From: Candidatus Nanoarchaeia archaeon
GTDB taxonomy: Archaea > Nanobdellota > Nanobdellia > Pacearchaeales > GW2011-AR1
Length of the DNA: 53,751 nucleotides
Assembly (NCBI GenBank): GCA_028718805.1
Contig: JAQUKY010000009.1
Location: 1-53,751 of the forward strand
Reading direction: 5' to 3'
Below, piece by piece: positions 26,080 through 34,918 of the stretch. The position numbers and the translations under genes were made by a program. How positions within the stretch are numbered: the first letter of the stretch is position 1; the number at the start of each line of letters is the position of its first letter. The notes under the pieces were generated by a model. That model worked only from the letters and a program-made list of their open reading frames with translations. It was not told the origin of the DNA and searched no databases.

Positions 26080-26421
26080 TCATTTAAAGAATCCCATTAA
26101 CTAAATATTTTGAGACCCCAACACATGAATATATAGGCTTTCTCAATAACTCTCAACTATTTCTCGTTTAATATCCTGTTGTTCAAGCGCTTAAATTAGA
26201 GCATTAGTGGTTACCAGTTAAGCTACATCTTAAAGGGTAAAGATTTCTTCTTAATTAAACTTTCTAAACTAAAATTTTAAAATTCAAAAGCTAAATCATT
26301 AAAAAATGTCTTTATCTTATTTTATAATAAATCCTATATATCTGACAAACATTATATTTAAAAATAAAAAAGGATTGCTTTTATGAATTAAAAATGGTTG
26401 ACTTTTGAAGTTTAGGATAAC
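26080..26421. other. Non-coding gap of 342 bp
   Basis: I find no gene, tRNA fold or clear repeat here. The stretch is AT-rich with scattered stops in all frames. It separates the gmd unit from the methyltransferase-aminotransferase pair and may hold the promoter of the latter, though no box sits at the usual distance from 26422. Confidence 0.6.
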
Positions 26422-26967
26422 ATGGACTGGAAATCTTCTTATGAAAAAAATGATTTTGGAACCTTATTCTATTCTTTAGTAAAAATCATCAAACCGGATA
26501 AAATTGTAGAATTAGGAACAAAGGCAGGATATTCAGCATATCATATGGCAAAAGCCGTCAAAGAAAATGATTTTGGGAGTATAGACTGTTATGATTTATG
26601 GGACGGATATCCCTTTAATTCCTGTTCCTTAAATACTGCAAAAGAAAACTTACAGGAGTATAGTGATATCATTTCTTTTTTCAAGACAGATGCAAGAAAA
26701 ATTGAAGAAAAATATAATTCTGTAGATTTATTACATATTGATCTTGGAAATCATGCAGAGATATTGGAAGAGATTTTAATTCCCTGGCTTCCAAAAGCAA
26801 AATTGATTATAATGGAGGGCGGGTCTATAGAAAGAGATAATGTTGAATGGATGAAAAAATACAATAAGAAGTCAATCAACCAATGGCTAAAAAATAAACC
26901 ATTTAATTATGTTATTATAAATCCTTTTCCATCAGTTACCCTAATTGAAAATGGAAAGGGACATTAA
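26422..26967 (+). CDS. Methyltransferase-like protein (class I SAM fold)
   Basis: The 181-aa protein has IVELGTKAGYSAYHMAKAV as the SAM loop near residue 31, SIDCYDLWDGYPF, and VDLLHIDLGNHAEILEEIL, as in the Methyltransf_24 group. Length is short but the core is complete. It overlaps the aminotransferase start by 17 nt, so the two are coupled. Confidence 0.75.
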   Translation: MDWKSSYEKNDFGTLFYSLVKIIKPDKIVELGTKAGYSAYHMAKAVKENDFGSIDCYDLWDGYPFNSCSLNTAKENLQEYSDIISFFKTDARKIEEKYNSVDLLHIDLGNHAEILEEILIPWLPKAKLIIMEGGSIERDNVEWMKKYNKKSINQWLKNKPFNYVIINPFPSVTLIENGKGH

Positions 26968-28300
26968 ATTATTTTATCCACCAATTCCAGGGGAGGAAGT
27001 AATTTCACAAATTAAAAATTTGTTATACCCCCCAGATAATAGCAGACCCTTTGTCGGAGAGGGTTCTTTTGTTGATGAGTTTGAATGTGCCTGCATGAAA
27101 AAATTCGGTTTTGATTATGTATTGTTCACTAATTCGGGGACTTCTGCCCTTGACTTGGCTTTATTGGGAGCTGATGTAAACGCAGGAGATGAAGTAATTA
27201 CAACTCCTTTAACTTGCACAGCTACAAATACAGAAATATTGTTAAGGCAGGCAATTCCTGTGTTTGCAGATATACAAAAAGAAACCCTGAATATCAATCC
27301 AAAAGATATTGAGCACAGAATAACTCCTAAAACAAAAGCAATCATGTTTGTAAATTGGGGAGGTTATCCTGGGGATATGGATGAAATTAATGAAATAGCA
27401 AAAAAAAATAATTTAAAAGTAATTGTTGATGGGGCTCATTGTCTTGGGGCGAAGTATCATGATTCAGATATTTCTAAATTTGCAGATTACACTATGATTT
27501 CATTGCAGTCAATAAAACAAATGACAACTATTGACGGAGGATTATTAGCAATACCATTCAGAAATTCAGAAGAAAAATTTATAAATTACAGCAAAGATAA
27601 AAATAACCGAGAATTACTAAGGAAGCTATTTGGGAAGAGAATAAATGATTATTTTTCACAAAATCCAAAAAGAACTATTCCGCCGAGTGATTATTTTTCA
27701 GAGGATATTTTTAAAATACTTAAAAATAGAGATATGTTCTCGGACTTTCAAAATTTTCAGAAATTTTGGATGGACTGGCAGAATGCTGAATCATTAAGGA
27801 GGAGAAGATGGTTTGGTATTGGAAGAGATGAAAGGATCCCAAAACCATTACAGGGCTATTCCCCATATCCTACTTTTGAATGCGGGGGAAAATTTCATGC
27901 AAATAATCTTGATGCAATAATCGGTATTTCTTCACTAAAAGATTATGATGTTTGGCAGAATAAAAGGGATAAAATTGTCGAGAAATATGACAAGGAATTA
28001 AAAAACATTGAAGGAATTAAGTTATTGGAAAAAAAATCCGATAGAAAGAGCGGAAATTGGTTATATACTATATTAGTAGACAAAAGAGATGATTTTGTTC
28101 CACAGATGGCTTATCATGGAATAGAAACCTCAATAGTTCATGAAAGAAACGATATAATTCCTGTATTTAAAAAATATGCATCGGGAAATTACCCGTGCCT
28201 GGATGAAATTAATGACAAAAGAGTATGTCTGCCCCTGCACCAAAATATGACTGAACAGGATGCAGATTATATTATAAGTAAAATAAAATTGGGGTGGTGA
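26951..28300 (+). CDS. DegT/DnrJ/EryC1 sugar aminotransferase with a central insertion
   Basis: The protein (about 449 aa from ATG 26951) has NSGTSALDLALLGADV, DEVITTPLTCTATNTEIL, VDGAHCLGA and the PLP lysine in SLQSIKQMTTIDGG. The family transfers an amino group to keto sugars bound to nucleotides; Gmd at 22719 would supply a 4-keto sugar. Between DGGLL (near 195) and RRWFGI (near 282) lie some 75 residues not found in most members, where usually only about 15-20 occur. The family's expected C-terminal QNMTEQDADYIISKI is present. ATG 26951 was preferred over TTG 26945. Confidence 0.87.
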   Translation: MERDIKLFYPPIPGEEVISQIKNLLYPPDNSRPFVGEGSFVDEFECACMKKFGFDYVLFTNSGTSALDLALLGADVNAGDEVITTPLTCTATNTEILLRQAIPVFADIQKETLNINPKDIEHRITPKTKAIMFVNWGGYPGDMDEINEIAKKNNLKVIVDGAHCLGAKYHDSDISKFADYTMISLQSIKQMTTIDGGLLAIPFRNSEEKFINYSKDKNNRELLRKLFGKRINDYFSQNPKRTIPPSDYFSEDIFKILKNRDMFSDFQNFQKFWMDWQNAESLRRRRWFGIGRDERIPKPLQGYSPYPTFECGGKFHANNLDAIIGISSLKDYDVWQNKRDKIVEKYDKELKNIEGIKLLEKKSDRKSGNWLYTILVDKRDDFVPQMAYHGIETSIVHERNDIIPVFKKYASGNYPCLDEINDKRVCLPLHQNMTEQDADYIISKIKLGW

Positions 28301-28342
28301 ATAACCTCCTTGCTTTTAACTCTTTTAATGAATCTGTTGCAT

Positions 28343-29116
28343 CTAAAGAAATTTGGAATTCTTATTATTTCTTTCTTTTTTCATCCTCAAAAATTCTATA
28401 ACCTTATTTCTGTTTTCATGAAACTCTTCGGGCGTTCCTAACTGGAACATTTCTGCTACTGGATAATGTAAAATTAATTTAAAATCCTGTATAAATTGAT
28501 TGTAAACTGGAGAAGTATAAAATTCATTGTTTACCCTTATATTTTTCTCTATCATTTTCTCTGCATATTTCACAAGATCAGAGCCCCTAGCAAAATAATA
28601 AATTCCTACAGAACCATGATTACTTATTACAGACTTTTCAGCAGTTTCAAAAATTCTCCCTGCATGATCTACTCTTGAAAAACTATAATTTGGTCTTTCT
28701 GTATGTATATTAACAATTGCCCCATCAGCATGATTTCTTTCTACAAACTCTAAAAAATGCTCAGGATTCCAGTTTATTATTTGGTCGCAATCTTTTATTA
28801 TAACTGGATTGCTATCATTAAAATATTTCTTAGCAAGAAGAACAGTGCAAATTGATCCTTGGGTTATCTCATTTATTCTTACAATTATCGCATTTGGTTC
28901 AAGTTCCAATAATTTCTTATCTAATTGATGCTCATCACAGTGATCTTGCCTTACAATAAAAATAAACTGAGCATTTGGCACCTTCATAATATCTATTATG
29001 TGTGCAATTATTTCTTTCTCCTCTATCTTTAACAGAGGTTTTGGAAGAATATACCCTGCATCAATGAATCTCTTACCTCTCCCAGCCATTGGAATAATTA
29101 TATTAATTTTTTCCAT
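28343..29116 (-). CDS. Sugar-1-phosphate nucleotidyltransferase-like protein
   Basis: The 257-aa protein has the full signature IIIPMAGRGKRFIDAGYILPKPLLKIEEKEII and the metal block PVIIKDCDQIINW. Such enzymes join an NTP and a sugar-1-phosphate. It lies 1 bp after the RuBisCO-like gene on the same strand, so they are almost certainly co-transcribed. It is a closer match to the family than the paralogue at 23777. The sugar is not known. Confidence 0.85.
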   Translation of the reverse strand: MEKINIIIPMAGRGKRFIDAGYILPKPLLKIEEKEIIAHIIDIMKVPNAQFIFIVRQDHCDEHQLDKKLLELEPNAIIVRINEITQGSICTVLLAKKYFNDSNPVIIKDCDQIINWNPEHFLEFVERNHADGAIVNIHTERPNYSFSRVDHAGRIFETAEKSVISNHGSVGIYYFARGSDLVKYAEKMIEKNIRVNNEFYTSPVYNQFIQDFKLILHYPVAEMFQLGTPEEFHENRNKVIEFLRMKKERNNKNSKFL

Positions 29117-29117
29117 T

Positions 29118-30353
29118 TTATTCTCTTACATACCCCCATTTTTCAATCGCCGCCTTCAGTTCAGGTTTGTCTTTCATGTAATCATACATATCTTCATAAG
29201 GGGGTTTATTCATTGCCTGCCTCATTGCAATTGCTCCAGCTTTTGCTCCCATTGGATGTCCTTGTATTGCTCCTCCTACATTCATCATTAGGTCTATACC
29301 AAAATTTTTAATAGTAGTATCTACCAACCCAGGATTGCTACCGCAAGACAAAGAGGCTATTGTACCGGCATATCTACCTTCCTTTTTTAGAATATCCAAA
29401 ACTTTGGTTAAATCTGACTTTGAGTCTGATAAATATCCTCCCCACATTCCAGCATGGATAAAATCTGCTCCGGACATTCTTGCTAATTTGCAGACTACAT
29501 TCCAAGAAATATGATAAGGATTATTCTTCCCTGTTAAAATTTTATCTCCTGATTTTTGGAAGAAAATTGCAGAATTTAAATCAAGATCTCTAAGCGATTT
29601 ATAAGAAGAGAGTCCTGAATGAAAATTCAAATGAACTGCGTTTATCCCGTGTTTTGAAGCATATTCTGCCCTTTTTAAAAATTCTGGATAATCTGAATTA
29701 ATGCATGCTGCATAGAAAATTTCTCTTCCTTGTTTTTGCGAATATTCTTTAACTAATTTAGCAATTTTTGGAACTCTTTCATAAAAAGGGCAACATTTTG
29801 GGTTCCCGAGAATTTCATCTTCCTTTATGAAATCAACCCCTCCATCTAGTAATTCTTTAACTAAACCTTCTAATTCAGAGATAGTTATCCCTGTTTTTGG
29901 CTTTACAATTCCTCCAAGAATTGGCCTTCCTATTGCGCCGGTTCGTTTTTGAATGTTCTCTATTCCAAATTTAGGACCCTTATACTGCTTTAAGTAGGAA
30001 TCGGGGAATGTGACATCAATTAATTTACATCCTTCAATAATGTCAATATCCATCTGTCCACCCATTAAAGTGCATAAAAGCTGTGTGATTCCGTCACCCT
30101 CACCAAAATTAGCTAAGGGATAGGCTATTTTAACAGAATTTCCATTTTGATAATCTGTTTTTATTATCTTAGCCAGATGATTCTCTAGAATATAATGAGA
30201 GTCTCTTTGGGTCCTTATATCCGGATTTCCCACAGACTGTCCAATTGCAATCCCCCTTATCGCTTTCTCAAGGTTTTTACTTTTCACAAAATATGTTGCA
30301 ATTATATTCTCTTCAGGATTTACATCTTTTTTAAACAGATAGCTATCAATCAT
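29118..30353 (-). CDS. RuBisCO-like protein, form IV
   Basis: The 411-aa protein aligns along the RuBisCO large subunit. Retained residues (spinach numbering in brackets) are Lys151 (K175), Lys153 (K177), Lys177 (K201, the carbamylated one), Asp179 (D203), Glu180 (E204) and His300 (H327). Changed positions are N123 to Gly, the H294-R295 region (no His), and K334 to Tyr307. These losses rule out normal CO2 fixation and mark a RuBisCO-like protein, such as the MtnW or isoapionate enzymes, that act on enolisable sugar phosphates. It sits in a glycan cluster and is coupled to a nucleotidyltransferase gene. The substrate is unknown. Confidence 0.88.
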   Translation of the reverse strand: MIDSYLFKKDVNPEENIIATYFVKSKNLEKAIRGIAIGQSVGNPDIRTQRDSHYILENHLAKIIKTDYQNGNSVKIAYPLANFGEGDGITQLLCTLMGGQMDIDIIEGCKLIDVTFPDSYLKQYKGPKFGIENIQKRTGAIGRPILGGIVKPKTGITISELEGLVKELLDGGVDFIKEDEILGNPKCCPFYERVPKIAKLVKEYSQKQGREIFYAACINSDYPEFLKRAEYASKHGINAVHLNFHSGLSSYKSLRDLDLNSAIFFQKSGDKILTGKNNPYHISWNVVCKLARMSGADFIHAGMWGGYLSDSKSDLTKVLDILKKEGRYAGTIASLSCGSNPGLVDTTIKNFGIDLMMNVGGAIQGHPMGAKAGAIAMRQAMNKPPYEDMYDYMKDKPELKAAIEKWGYVRE

Positions 30354-30373
30354 AGATAAACGAATAAAAAAAT

Positions 30374-30384
30374 GCTTTATAAAT
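30374..30384 (-). promoter_or_regulatory. TATA box for the RuBisCO-like gene
   Basis: CTTTATAAAT (plus-strand reading) is centred about 26 nt upstream of the minus-strand start at 30353. Confidence 0.6.
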
Positions 30385-30433
30385 TATATGGTGTTTTAAT
30401 ATTTATTTGTAATCATAATTATAAATAAGAAAA

Positions 30434-30442
30434 ATATTTAAA
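30434..30442 (+). promoter_or_regulatory. TATA box for the WavE-like gene
   Basis: ATATTTAAA is centred 26 nt before ATG 30464. Together with the box at 30374-30384 it divides the 110-bp gap between two divergent leaderless genes. Confidence 0.6.
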
Positions 30443-30463
30443 GGCGTTTTTACATTTTTAGGA

Positions 30464-31531
30464 ATGTTAAACAGTGAAAGAATTGACATTCTCTTTTGCG
30501 GATTACTAAGAGCCCCTAATTTGTTTAAAAAATCTATTTCAGACCTTATTAAATTAAAAAAGGAGGGGGTTGTTGATAAGATCATTATTTCTACATGGAT
30601 TGGAGAATTCCAAAAAGATCCTGATACTTTAGACTTTTTAAAAAAAAATAAGATTATATTGATTGAAAATGAAGAACCTGAGGAAACAGGCGGAACTTAT
30701 GTTATGCATCAAATGAAATCGCTTGATGAAGGACTTAAACATGTTGGAGAGAATCATTTTGTTCTAAAAACAAGAACTGATGTTTATATAAACCCTTTAT
30801 TTTTAAAAAAGCTTTTTACCAAAAAGAAAACATTTCTAACAATAAAAAAAGATTTGCCCAAAGGAAATATATTTAAATACAAAGTTTGGGTGCCATGGTA
30901 TGAAATAAAAACCCCTTTTTATATGGCAGATGAATGTTTTTTTGGTTATGCTGATGATTTGAAATTACTTTTTAATTATAATGAAGTATATGATAAAAAA
31001 TATCAAATTTCTGGAGGGCCTACTCATATTAGGAGGTTTATAAATCCTTTTTTAAAGGATTACCCTATCTTTTATGATTATCTAGAAAAATATTCTAGGG
31101 AGGGGGTTATAAGGCCTTTTATCCGAAATATCTCTAGAGATTTTTTTGGGCTATTCAAGTTAAATATAATGAAAAAATTTAACGAACAAAGAAAATTTGC
31201 TATTTTCCGGAAGAAGTTAGAAACAAAGGGATTTATGGACTGTCTTGCAGCATATTACTTCATATTATACAGTCATTTTTATATCGATAGTTGTAGTTTT
31301 GAAGATCAAATTATCTTTGGGCATGCTTCCAAGCCAGTTATAGAATTAGATAATGAAAATATAGAAAGAAACTTTAACCCTAAAAAATCAACCCCAAAAT
31401 TTTCTGGGCAAGTTTATGGTTACGACATAAAACTTTTGGATAATATAATAAACAAAAGAATAAAAAAAGATTTTTTTTCAGGCAGATTATTAAGCGCGAT
31501 TGATAAGTTTGAAACTAATTTGACATCTTAA
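30464..31531 (+). CDS. WavE-like polysaccharide synthesis protein
   Basis: The 355-aa protein has IDILFCGLLRAPNLFKKSI at the N-terminus, IISTWIGEF, and FVLKTRTDVYINPLFL near residue 105, the Arg-Thr-Asp signature of WavE/surface-glycan proteins. These are thought to be glycosyltransferases of LPS or capsule core. The middle holds YMADECFFGYADDL. The last 120 residues have no clear motif. Confidence 0.75.
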   Translation: MLNSERIDILFCGLLRAPNLFKKSISDLIKLKKEGVVDKIIISTWIGEFQKDPDTLDFLKKNKIILIENEEPEETGGTYVMHQMKSLDEGLKHVGENHFVLKTRTDVYINPLFLKKLFTKKKTFLTIKKDLPKGNIFKYKVWVPWYEIKTPFYMADECFFGYADDLKLLFNYNEVYDKKYQISGGPTHIRRFINPFLKDYPIFYDYLEKYSREGVIRPFIRNISRDFFGLFKLNIMKKFNEQRKFAIFRKKLETKGFMDCLAAYYFILYSHFYIDSCSFEDQIIFGHASKPVIELDNENIERNFNPKKSTPKFSGQVYGYDIKLLDNIINKRIKKDFFSGRLLSAIDKFETNLTS

Positions 31532-31557
31532 AATACCTTAAACTTTTTTTATCTAAA

Positions 31558-33081
31558 TTATATTAGCCTTCTGCTGGGATAAAAAAAGGAATATAATAAC
31601 TCAATATCGCTTTTATTAATCCCGCCTATTAAAAATAAGGTAATTAGATAAACAACTGCACTCCCAGAAATGATAAATATTGCCGTTAAGAAATTAAGAT
31701 TATTAATAAAACTTAACAAGATATATAATACAATCCCCATTACGGCACTTGCTAAAATTGGTTTAAATACATTTCCAAACAATAAAGATATCTTAAACTC
31801 TCTTTTCATATAATACACTGAAGAAAAGAAATAAAATATCCAGCTTATTGTCGTTGCAATAGCTGCCCCCGCAATAGCCCAATGTGGGGAGATTAAAAGA
31901 AATGATTTAATTAAGATAAAATTTAATACTATGTTTATTAAAGTGGTTATTAAAATCAATTTTGCAAAAATTTGTGGTTTTTCTTCTGCTGAAAATAATG
32001 ATGAAAACAGGCCAATGGCTACAATAAAAAATATTAGGGGGGACAGTAATAAAAGAGAAAATGATGAGTAAGAGTATTCAACTCCAAAAAAGAATCTTAT
32101 AAAAAAATCTCTAAGAATTATTAATCCGAAAATAGAGGGGATAGATATAATTGAAAGGTATTTAATTGCTTTATTTAAAATAATTGATGATCTTTTTATA
32201 TTCATTTTACTGAAAAAAGAAAGCAGTATAGAGTTTAGAAAAGATAAAATGCCTGCAATCCCAATTATCAAAGAAAATGCGACCCTATAATAACCTACGA
32301 ACTCTATATGATTTGGTAAAAAAATCCCCAGCATAATTGAATCTATATAAGAAAAAAATATTCCTGAAATATTTGCTATGGTTAAAAAACCAATAAATCT
32401 ATTTACTTTTCTTTTATTAATTTCTACATCTGTCTTTTTAAAGATAGAAGGCATAAGTTTTTTAATATAATATAAATTAAAAATCAATAATAAAAAAGAT
32501 GCAATAGCCATTGCGAAAAATATTCCAGATATCTGATAAGCCTTATTGATAAAGAAAACAACAAATATCACTAAAGTTATCCTTAATATCTGCAGCAAAG
32601 ATTCCTTAAAACTTATAAAATCGACTCTGTTAACTGAATAAAAAACACTAGAATAAAAGCCTTCAAAAGTTAAAATTAGAACATATAAACCGGCTACTAT
32701 AAGCGGGGCGAATAAAGAAGAATTTTTAAAAACAAAAAAGGACAGAGGGTAGGCAGATATTAGAAGCGAAACCGAGAGGAAAAGAGTCAGAATAATCTTT
32801 ACTCTTAATAAATAAAAATGATAAGCAGAAGCTTCTTTCTTATTCTTTTTTATTGAAAAAGACAAATATCGAATAAAAGTTCTGCTTATGCCTATATCAT
32901 TAAAGGTTGCAAAAATCATCGCAATGGAAAGTACAAGCGAGTAGATCCCATAATTTTCGGGCATCAAAAATCTCGCTAGAATAATTGTAAAAACTAATGC
33001 TCCTACCCTATTTATCATAGAAGCGACAAACCCCCATATAGAATTATTAATTAATTTTTGTTTTATCTCTTTTTTGCCCAT
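31558..33081 (-). CDS. Second oligosaccharide flippase (Wzx/MOP)
   Basis: The 507-aa protein has about 14 hydrophobic spans and starts with SIWGFVASMINRVGALVFTI, then LARFLMPENYGIYSLVL, the PST/Wzx N-terminal signature. It is longer than the first flippase (411 aa) and not closely similar, so the two probably move different glycans. A TATA-like box at 33104-33111 lies about 26 nt upstream of its ATG. Confidence 0.9.
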   Translation of the reverse strand: MGKKEIKQKLINNSIWGFVASMINRVGALVFTIILARFLMPENYGIYSLVLSIAMIFATFNDIGISRTFIRYLSFSIKKNKKEASAYHFYLLRVKIILTLFLSVSLLISAYPLSFFVFKNSSLFAPLIVAGLYVLILTFEGFYSSVFYSVNRVDFISFKESLLQILRITLVIFVVFFINKAYQISGIFFAMAIASFLLLIFNLYYIKKLMPSIFKKTDVEINKRKVNRFIGFLTIANISGIFFSYIDSIMLGIFLPNHIEFVGYYRVAFSLIIGIAGILSFLNSILLSFFSKMNIKRSSIILNKAIKYLSIISIPSIFGLIILRDFFIRFFFGVEYSYSSFSLLLLSPLIFFIVAIGLFSSLFSAEEKPQIFAKLILITTLINIVLNFILIKSFLLISPHWAIAGAAIATTISWIFYFFSSVYYMKREFKISLLFGNVFKPILASAVMGIVLYILLSFINNLNFLTAIFIISGSAVVYLITLFLIGGINKSDIELLYSFFYPSRRLI

Positions 33082-33103
33082 ATAAAATATCAGTAAATCT
33101 TCC

Positions 33104-33111
33104 TTTTAAAA
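33104..33111 (-). promoter_or_regulatory. TATA box for the second flippase gene
   Basis: TTTTAAAA is centred about 26 nt upstream of the minus-strand start at 33081. Confidence 0.5.
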
Positions 33112-33138
33112 TTAATCTATTTAAAATAAGGTTCTAAA

Positions 33139-33345
33139 CTATAAATATCCTAAATCCCTTAATTTTTTCTCTTGTATTTCTCTTTCTTCTTTATTAATCC
33201 CTTTTCCTTTCTCAGCATCTGAAGTTACTTGTTCTAAAACAAACAAAACATATTCTTCAATAGAATTAAATCCCAGCTCATCTGCTTTTTCTTTTAGTTT
33301 TTTTAACAATTCTTCTGAAAAATTTATCAATATTTGCTTTCCCAT
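33139..33345 (-). CDS. 68-aa ribbon-helix-helix-like protein with LGY tail
   Basis: From ATG 33345 the protein reads MGKQILINFSEELLKKLKEKADELGFNSIEEYVLFVL, the strand-helix-helix plan of CopG-like DNA-binding dimers, and ends EIQEKKLRDLGYL. I prefer this ATG to an in-frame TTG at 33354 because a TTTTATAAAG box at 33366-33375 is 25 nt upstream. That promoter lies inside the 3' end of the sulfatase-like gene. The C-terminal LGY tail matches the protein beside the CysH-type gene. Confidence 0.72.
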   Translation of the reverse strand: MGKQILINFSEELLKKLKEKADELGFNSIEEYVLFVLEQVTSDAEKGKGINKEEREIQEKKLRDLGYL

Positions 33346-33357
33346 AAGCTTCAAAAA

Positions 33358-34800
33358 CTACTCTGTTTTATAAAGTTTATCCTCCATCAAAAAAGATTTT
33401 TTTATTCTCCTCTTTTCGTCATTTAACTTCAGCTGTTTTATTTCATTAAGCATTTTTAACTGCATTTCTTTAACTAACTCTTTATTTTCACTAGCCAGAT
33501 TATTTTTCTCTTCTGAATCATTTTTTAAATTATAAAGCTCTATTAAAGGTTCTTCACGTTGCACAATTTCTCCTGATTCAAGTTTTAAAGGGGTTTCAAT
33601 ATATTTGTAATCTTCTGTCCTTAACCCCTTCCTCTTTAAATTGAAAATCTCTTCTAAAAATACCGATTCTCTTATTCTATTCTTTGATGAAATTAATGGA
33701 AAAAGACCTTTTCCATCAAATTGAAGGGGGTTATATTTTATATTCAAAATGTCAAGAATTGTAGGAGTAATATCTTCAAGCTGGACGAGCCCCTTTATTT
33801 TCTTATTTCTTGGAATACCAGGACCGCATATTATTAGAGGTATCCTTGAACATACATCATATATCCCTGCATGATCCACATAAATCTCGTGTTCATAGAG
33901 GCTTTCTCCATGATCTGAAAAAATAAATATAATGGTGTTGTTAAAAATATTTTCATCTCTCAATTTTTTTATCATGTTTCCTATAAAAGCATCATTATAA
34001 TAAATGGCGTTGTCATAATTATCTATTATTTCTCCTACTTTTATATCTCTTTTTAATGAATTTCTACAAACCGCAATAAGCCTTTTATTTGCATTATTCA
34101 AAGAAATTTTATCGAAGAAATTATTAGTATCATTATCTGTTTTAAATTTAGATATCCCTCCCGAATAATAGGGGAAATGTGTGTCCTCATAATCAATCCT
34201 AATAAAAAAATTTTCTTTGTCTTTTAGCTCATCTATTATTTCTATTGCCTTTTTTGTTACATCTTCAGCACTTTTTCCTGGCTTTATTCCTGCTCTTAAA
34301 TTTTTAGATACTAAATAATTAAGATAAGCTCTTGTTGCTAGAAAATAAGAAAACTGTTTTATTTTTTTAAAAATCTTCGGATATTTTCTTAGAAAAACAT
34401 CAAGTTTTGATTTTGGTTTTAATTCCTCCTGCTTAAAATAAAAGTCAAAACCTTTTTTTTGCCAGTCGTATAAATAATTTAAACAATAAGTTTTATACCC
34501 TAGTTTTTTTAATATTTCTTGTATAAAAACTCCCCCAGAATTGAAAAAAGAACTGATTTCCTTTTCATTGTAAATAAAAGTGTCTTTATCTATTTTAAGC
34601 AAATGCCTCCCCGAATGTATAGATAAAAATGAGGGATTAGTAGTATTGTTCGTTGAAAATGCTTCTTCAAATAAAATCCCTTGTTTTGCAAGCAGGTCTA
34701 TATTTGGGGAAGTGTTCCTAGAATAACCATAACAGCTAAGATTTTTTGCCCTTAATGCATCCATTACTATAAAGATTATATTTGGTTTTAATTTCTCCAT
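33358..34800 (-). CDS. Sulfatase-fold hydrolase/transferase with a Thr nucleophile
   Basis: The 480-aa protein has NIIFIVMDALR (metal Asp14), the nucleophile region TTNPSF, and IFSDHGESLYEHE with a later VDHAG. The sulfatase motif C/S-x-P-S-R reads T54-N-P-S-F, so formylglycine cannot form. Thr is the nucleophile in the phosphoethanolamine and phosphoglycerol transferase branches of this superfamily. No membrane anchor or signal peptide is seen. It stands head to head with a second family member at 34919. Confidence 0.82.
   Translation of the reverse strand: MEKLKPNIIFIVMDALRAKNLSCYGYSRNTSPNIDLLAKQGILFEEAFSTNNTTNPSFLSIHSGRHLLKIDKDTFIYNEKEISSFFNSGGVFIQEILKKLGYKTYCLNYLYDWQKKGFDFYFKQEELKPKSKLDVFLRKYPKIFKKIKQFSYFLATRAYLNYLVSKNLRAGIKPGKSAEDVTKKAIEIIDELKDKENFFIRIDYEDTHFPYYSGGISKFKTDNDTNNFFDKISLNNANKRLIAVCRNSLKRDIKVGEIIDNYDNAIYYNDAFIGNMIKKLRDENIFNNTIIFIFSDHGESLYEHEIYVDHAGIYDVCSRIPLIICGPGIPRNKKIKGLVQLEDITPTILDILNIKYNPLQFDGKGLFPLISSKNRIRESVFLEEIFNLKRKGLRTEDYKYIETPLKLESGEIVQREEPLIELYNLKNDSEEKNNLASENKELVKEMQLKMLNEIKQLKLNDEKRRIKKSFLMEDKLYKTE
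33366..33375 (-). promoter_or_regulatory. TATA box inside the sulfatase-like gene for the ribbon-helix-helix gene
   Basis: TTTTATAAAG on the plus strand sits in the last codons of the upstream sulfatase-like gene and is 25 nt from ATG 33345. Confidence 0.55.
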
Positions 34801-34820
34801 CCTTTACCTTATCACGAGAG

Positions 34821-34830
34821 CTTTATAAAT
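34821..34830 (-). promoter_or_regulatory. TATA box for the minus-strand sulfatase-fold gene
   Basis: CTTTATAAAT is centred about 26 nt upstream of the start at 34800. Confidence 0.6.
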
Positions 34831-34889
34831 TTTTATTTAGTTTAAAAGAACAAAGAGATATTGGCGTTGCCCAAGGCACTATAAAAATC

Positions 34890-34897
34890 TTTAAATA
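34890..34897 (+). promoter_or_regulatory. TATA box for the plus-strand sulfatase-fold gene
   Basis: TTTAAATA is centred about 26 nt before ATG 34919, predicting a leaderless mRNA. Confidence 0.6.
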
Positions 34898-34918
34898 GAA
34901 GATTCTTTTTTTTTTAAA

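Noticed and set aside
26080..26421. Degenerate tRNA or hidden gene in the 342-bp gap
   Set aside because: No T-arm motif, no paired acceptor ends and no open frame of useful length.
29118..30353. Functional form III or II/III RuBisCO as in AMP salvage
   Set aside because: The H294-R295, N123 and K334 equivalents are lost, so carboxylation is not expected; called form IV instead.
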